Source: Thiothrix sp. (GTDB lineage: Bacteria > Pseudomonadota > Gammaproteobacteria > Thiotrichales > Thiotrichaceae). Taken from it: a DNA stretch of 6,636 bases. Positions 5,496-6,636 of the stretch are shown here, piece after piece. The position numbers and the translations under genes are program-made. Position 1 is the stretch's first letter. Each line of letters begins with the position of its first letter. The notes beneath the pieces are model-generated. The model ran no database searches. It worked only from the letters and a program-made list of their open reading frames with translations, and was not told the DNA's origin. The stretch spans positions 1 to 6,636 of the forward strand of contig DRMA01000236.1 of NCBI GenBank assembly GCA_011375245.1, given 5' to 3'.

Positions 5496-5777
5496 TTAGT
5501 CTGTACGACTTGTTACTTCGAGTAAATGGTAGCCAAACTGCGTTTTTACGGGACCCTGTACTTCATTAATTGGTGCGCTAAAAACAACTTGATCAAATTC
5601 TGGCACCATTTGACCTGGGCCAAAGCTGCCAAGGTCACCACCTTGAGCGCCTGATGGGCAGCTTGAGTTTTCTTTTGCTATTTTGTCAAATTCTGCACCT
5701 GCTAAAATCTGTTCTTTTAGCTCAATGCATTTTGTTTCACTATCAACTAATAGGTGACGTGCAGTTGCTTGTGTCAT
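5496..5777 (-). CDS. ppiC: Peptidyl-prolyl cis-trans isomerase, PpiC-type parvulin
   Basis: A single-domain parvulin of 93 residues, the same length as E. coli PpiC (Par10), which speeds cis-trans isomerisation of X-Pro bonds. The active-site residues expected for the family are present: H8 (ARHLLV), C40 in SSCPSG, M57 and F61 in GQMVPEFD, and F81 and H84 in TQFGYH. GGDLGSFGPGQMVPEF (46-61) is the family signature. There is no signal peptide, so it is presumably cytoplasmic, unlike SurA or PrsA. The ATG at 5777 has only a weak ribosome-binding sequence (GGAATACGG just upstream). It has its own probable promoter at 5819-5847 and converges on hldD. It has no evident functional link to the heptose genes. 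Confidence 0.95.
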   Translation of the reverse strand: MTQATARHLLVDSETKCIELKEQILAGAEFDKIAKENSSCPSGAQGGDLGSFGPGQMVPEFDQVVFSAPINEVQGPVKTQFGYHLLEVTSRTD

Positions 5778-5818
5778 AACCGTATTCCATATGTTTATAT
5801 GTTAGAAGAAAGGCGCGA

Positions 5819-5847
5819 ATTATACAGTATTCACTGAGTAGCGACAC
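5819..5847 (-). promoter_or_regulatory. Candidate sigma70 promoter of ppiC
   Basis: On the minus strand a perfect TATAAT (5819-5824) lies 17 bases from a weak -35, GTGTCG (5842-5847). Initiation would be near 5812, giving a leader of about 35 bases. The -10 is followed by the GC-rich TCGCGCC, which stands out in this AT-rich setting and resembles the discriminator of ppGpp/DksA-sensitive promoters. Confidence 0.5.
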
Positions 5848-5857
5848 TCTTTCTGTA

Positions 5858-6457
5858 CTAGCATTTTCTATAGCGTAGTTTAGTCACAAAGCCTTGTCGT
5901 GCGTCGATTGTTGATGATGCTGTGGTGTTTGGTTTTAATAGTAATGAGCTATTGATACGCACATGCGTTTCACTACCACAGCCTGACCACACATTAGCAA
6001 ATTCACTTAAAGGGTCATGTAAGTTATAAGGCTGATCATTGGGTCCTTTAAAGTTAGTATGAAAGCGTGATCCCCGTTGCCCTGCAAATGAATAAACATT
6101 GGTAAAGCTTGCTTCTGCTCCTGTTGGTAATGTGAGCTTTCCTGTGTAGTTGGTATCAATTAAGGAAACGCTCCAGCCCTTTTTTACCTGTATTGGAATG
6201 AGAATATTGCATTTTTTACGCAGGCTTTTTTTACTTTTTCCTGAAGATTGAGCTATATAGTTCTTAAAGGTCACGCTGATCATATCTTTAGTATCATTAA
6301 TGCTTATTGAAACCGACTTTTTAGGGCAAGCAGAGCCTGAGTATGAAGAAGTACCGAGATCTGTTTTATTGGCACTGTCTACTACTGCATTAGTCTGTGT
6401 CATTGTAAGCAAGTTAAGAGTGATGAGTAGAATAGTTCTTGTTATGGCTCTTTTCAT
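5858..6457 (-). CDS. Secreted DUF4360-family protein
   Basis: The protein matches the pattern I know for DUF4360: GSACPKKSVSISI near the N-terminus, a middle RKKC, a GWSVSL..TNYTG strand, a WSGCG motif and a final YRKC. The function of the family is unknown. With the start used here it has 199 residues: a signal peptide (MKR, a hydrophobic stretch at about 5-18, likely cleavage after TNA at 24) and a mature domain with exactly four cysteines (C44, C83, C160, C199), which could form two disulfides outside the cytoplasm. The ATG at 6457 is chosen because GGAGGA (minus strand, 6465-6470) sits about seven bases upstream. A TTG at 6472 in the same frame would place that ribosome-binding site inside the gene and add five residues ahead of the signal peptide. 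The mature protein is rich in Ser, Thr, Asn and Lys. No clear promoter is seen in the AT-rich 6473-6636. Confidence 0.85.
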   Translation of the reverse strand: MKRAITRTILLITLNLLTMTQTNAVVDSANKTDLGTSSYSGSACPKKSVSISINDTKDMISVTFKNYIAQSSGKSKKSLRKKCNILIPIQVKKGWSVSLIDTNYTGKLTLPTGAEASFTNVYSFAGQRGSRFHTNFKGPNDQPYNLHDPLSEFANVWSGCGSETHVRINSSLLLKPNTTASSTIDARQGFVTKLRYRKC

Positions 6458-6636
6458 GGCATTATCCTCCAAATTAGATAGGATTTAAAAAATGTCTGCT
6501 ATTGCAGGTGTTTTGCTTGATGGGAGCTAGCGATTATTTTTATTAAAATAGTTATTTTAGAGATGTTATTTTTTTATAGTGTTTGTAAGATGCTTATTTT
6601 TAGCTTTATTTTGCACATTGCTATCTCAGACTATGC

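Noticed and set aside
6458..6472. TTG start at 6472 for the DUF4360 protein
   Set aside because: It would contain the GGAGGA ribosome-binding site and put acidic residues before the signal peptide; the ATG at 6457 fits better.
6300..6488. 62-codon plus-strand open frame opposite the DUF4360 gene
   Set aside because: Antisense shadow of the signal-peptide region, without a ribosome-binding site.
1..6636. CRISPR array or tandem repeats
   Set aside because: No regularly spaced repeats were seen; the only notable dispersed repeat is the two-copy right-end hairpin.

Overview
The window looks like a low-GC gammaproteobacterial chromosome segment. The evidence is a DksA that follows the Escherichia coli protein almost motif for motif, a gammaproteobacterial-type tRNA-Gly(GCC), a fused HldE of the same 477-residue length as in E. 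coli, and a small cytoplasmic PpiC-type parvulin. I cannot name the genus from sequence alone.

Layout. Positions 1-145 look like the right end of an IS200/IS605-type (tnpB-bearing) element whose body lies off the left edge. It is followed by a bidirectional terminator (165-191) and dksA on the minus strand (224-682). Positions 683-1419 are AT-rich with no convincing gene; they hold a candidate dksA promoter and some small inverted repeats. A strong sigma70 promoter (1420-1448) drives a single tRNA-Gly (1461-1536), which ends at its own terminator. A plus-strand cluster of four genes follows (1653-5384): a WaaP/Kdo-kinase-family protein, gmhA, hldE and hldD. The last three overlap by 1 and 4 bases and are surely one transcription unit. 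The convergent gap 5385-5495 holds a 13-bp perfect inverted repeat followed by a second copy of the IS200/IS605-type right-end hairpin. On the minus strand are ppiC (5496-5777, with its own probable promoter) and a secreted DUF4360-family protein (5858-6457).

Function. GmhA, HldE and HldD supply three enzymes, covering four reactions, of the route from sedoheptulose 7-phosphate to ADP-L-glycero-beta-D-manno-heptose, the donor for the inner core of lipopolysaccharide. The phosphatase GmhB is not in the window. The leading kinase-fold protein probably phosphorylates a core sugar, which would couple heptose supply to core decoration; this is inferred from family and position.

I see no clear new multi-gene system. 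The most unusual signals are the two diverged copies of an IS200/IS605 right end near convergent gene ends. The first is placed so that a TnpB-type guide RNA would run for about 19 bases and then meet an intrinsic terminator. Other points are an apparently leaderless start for the kinase gene and a U-U mismatch in the T stem of the tRNA.
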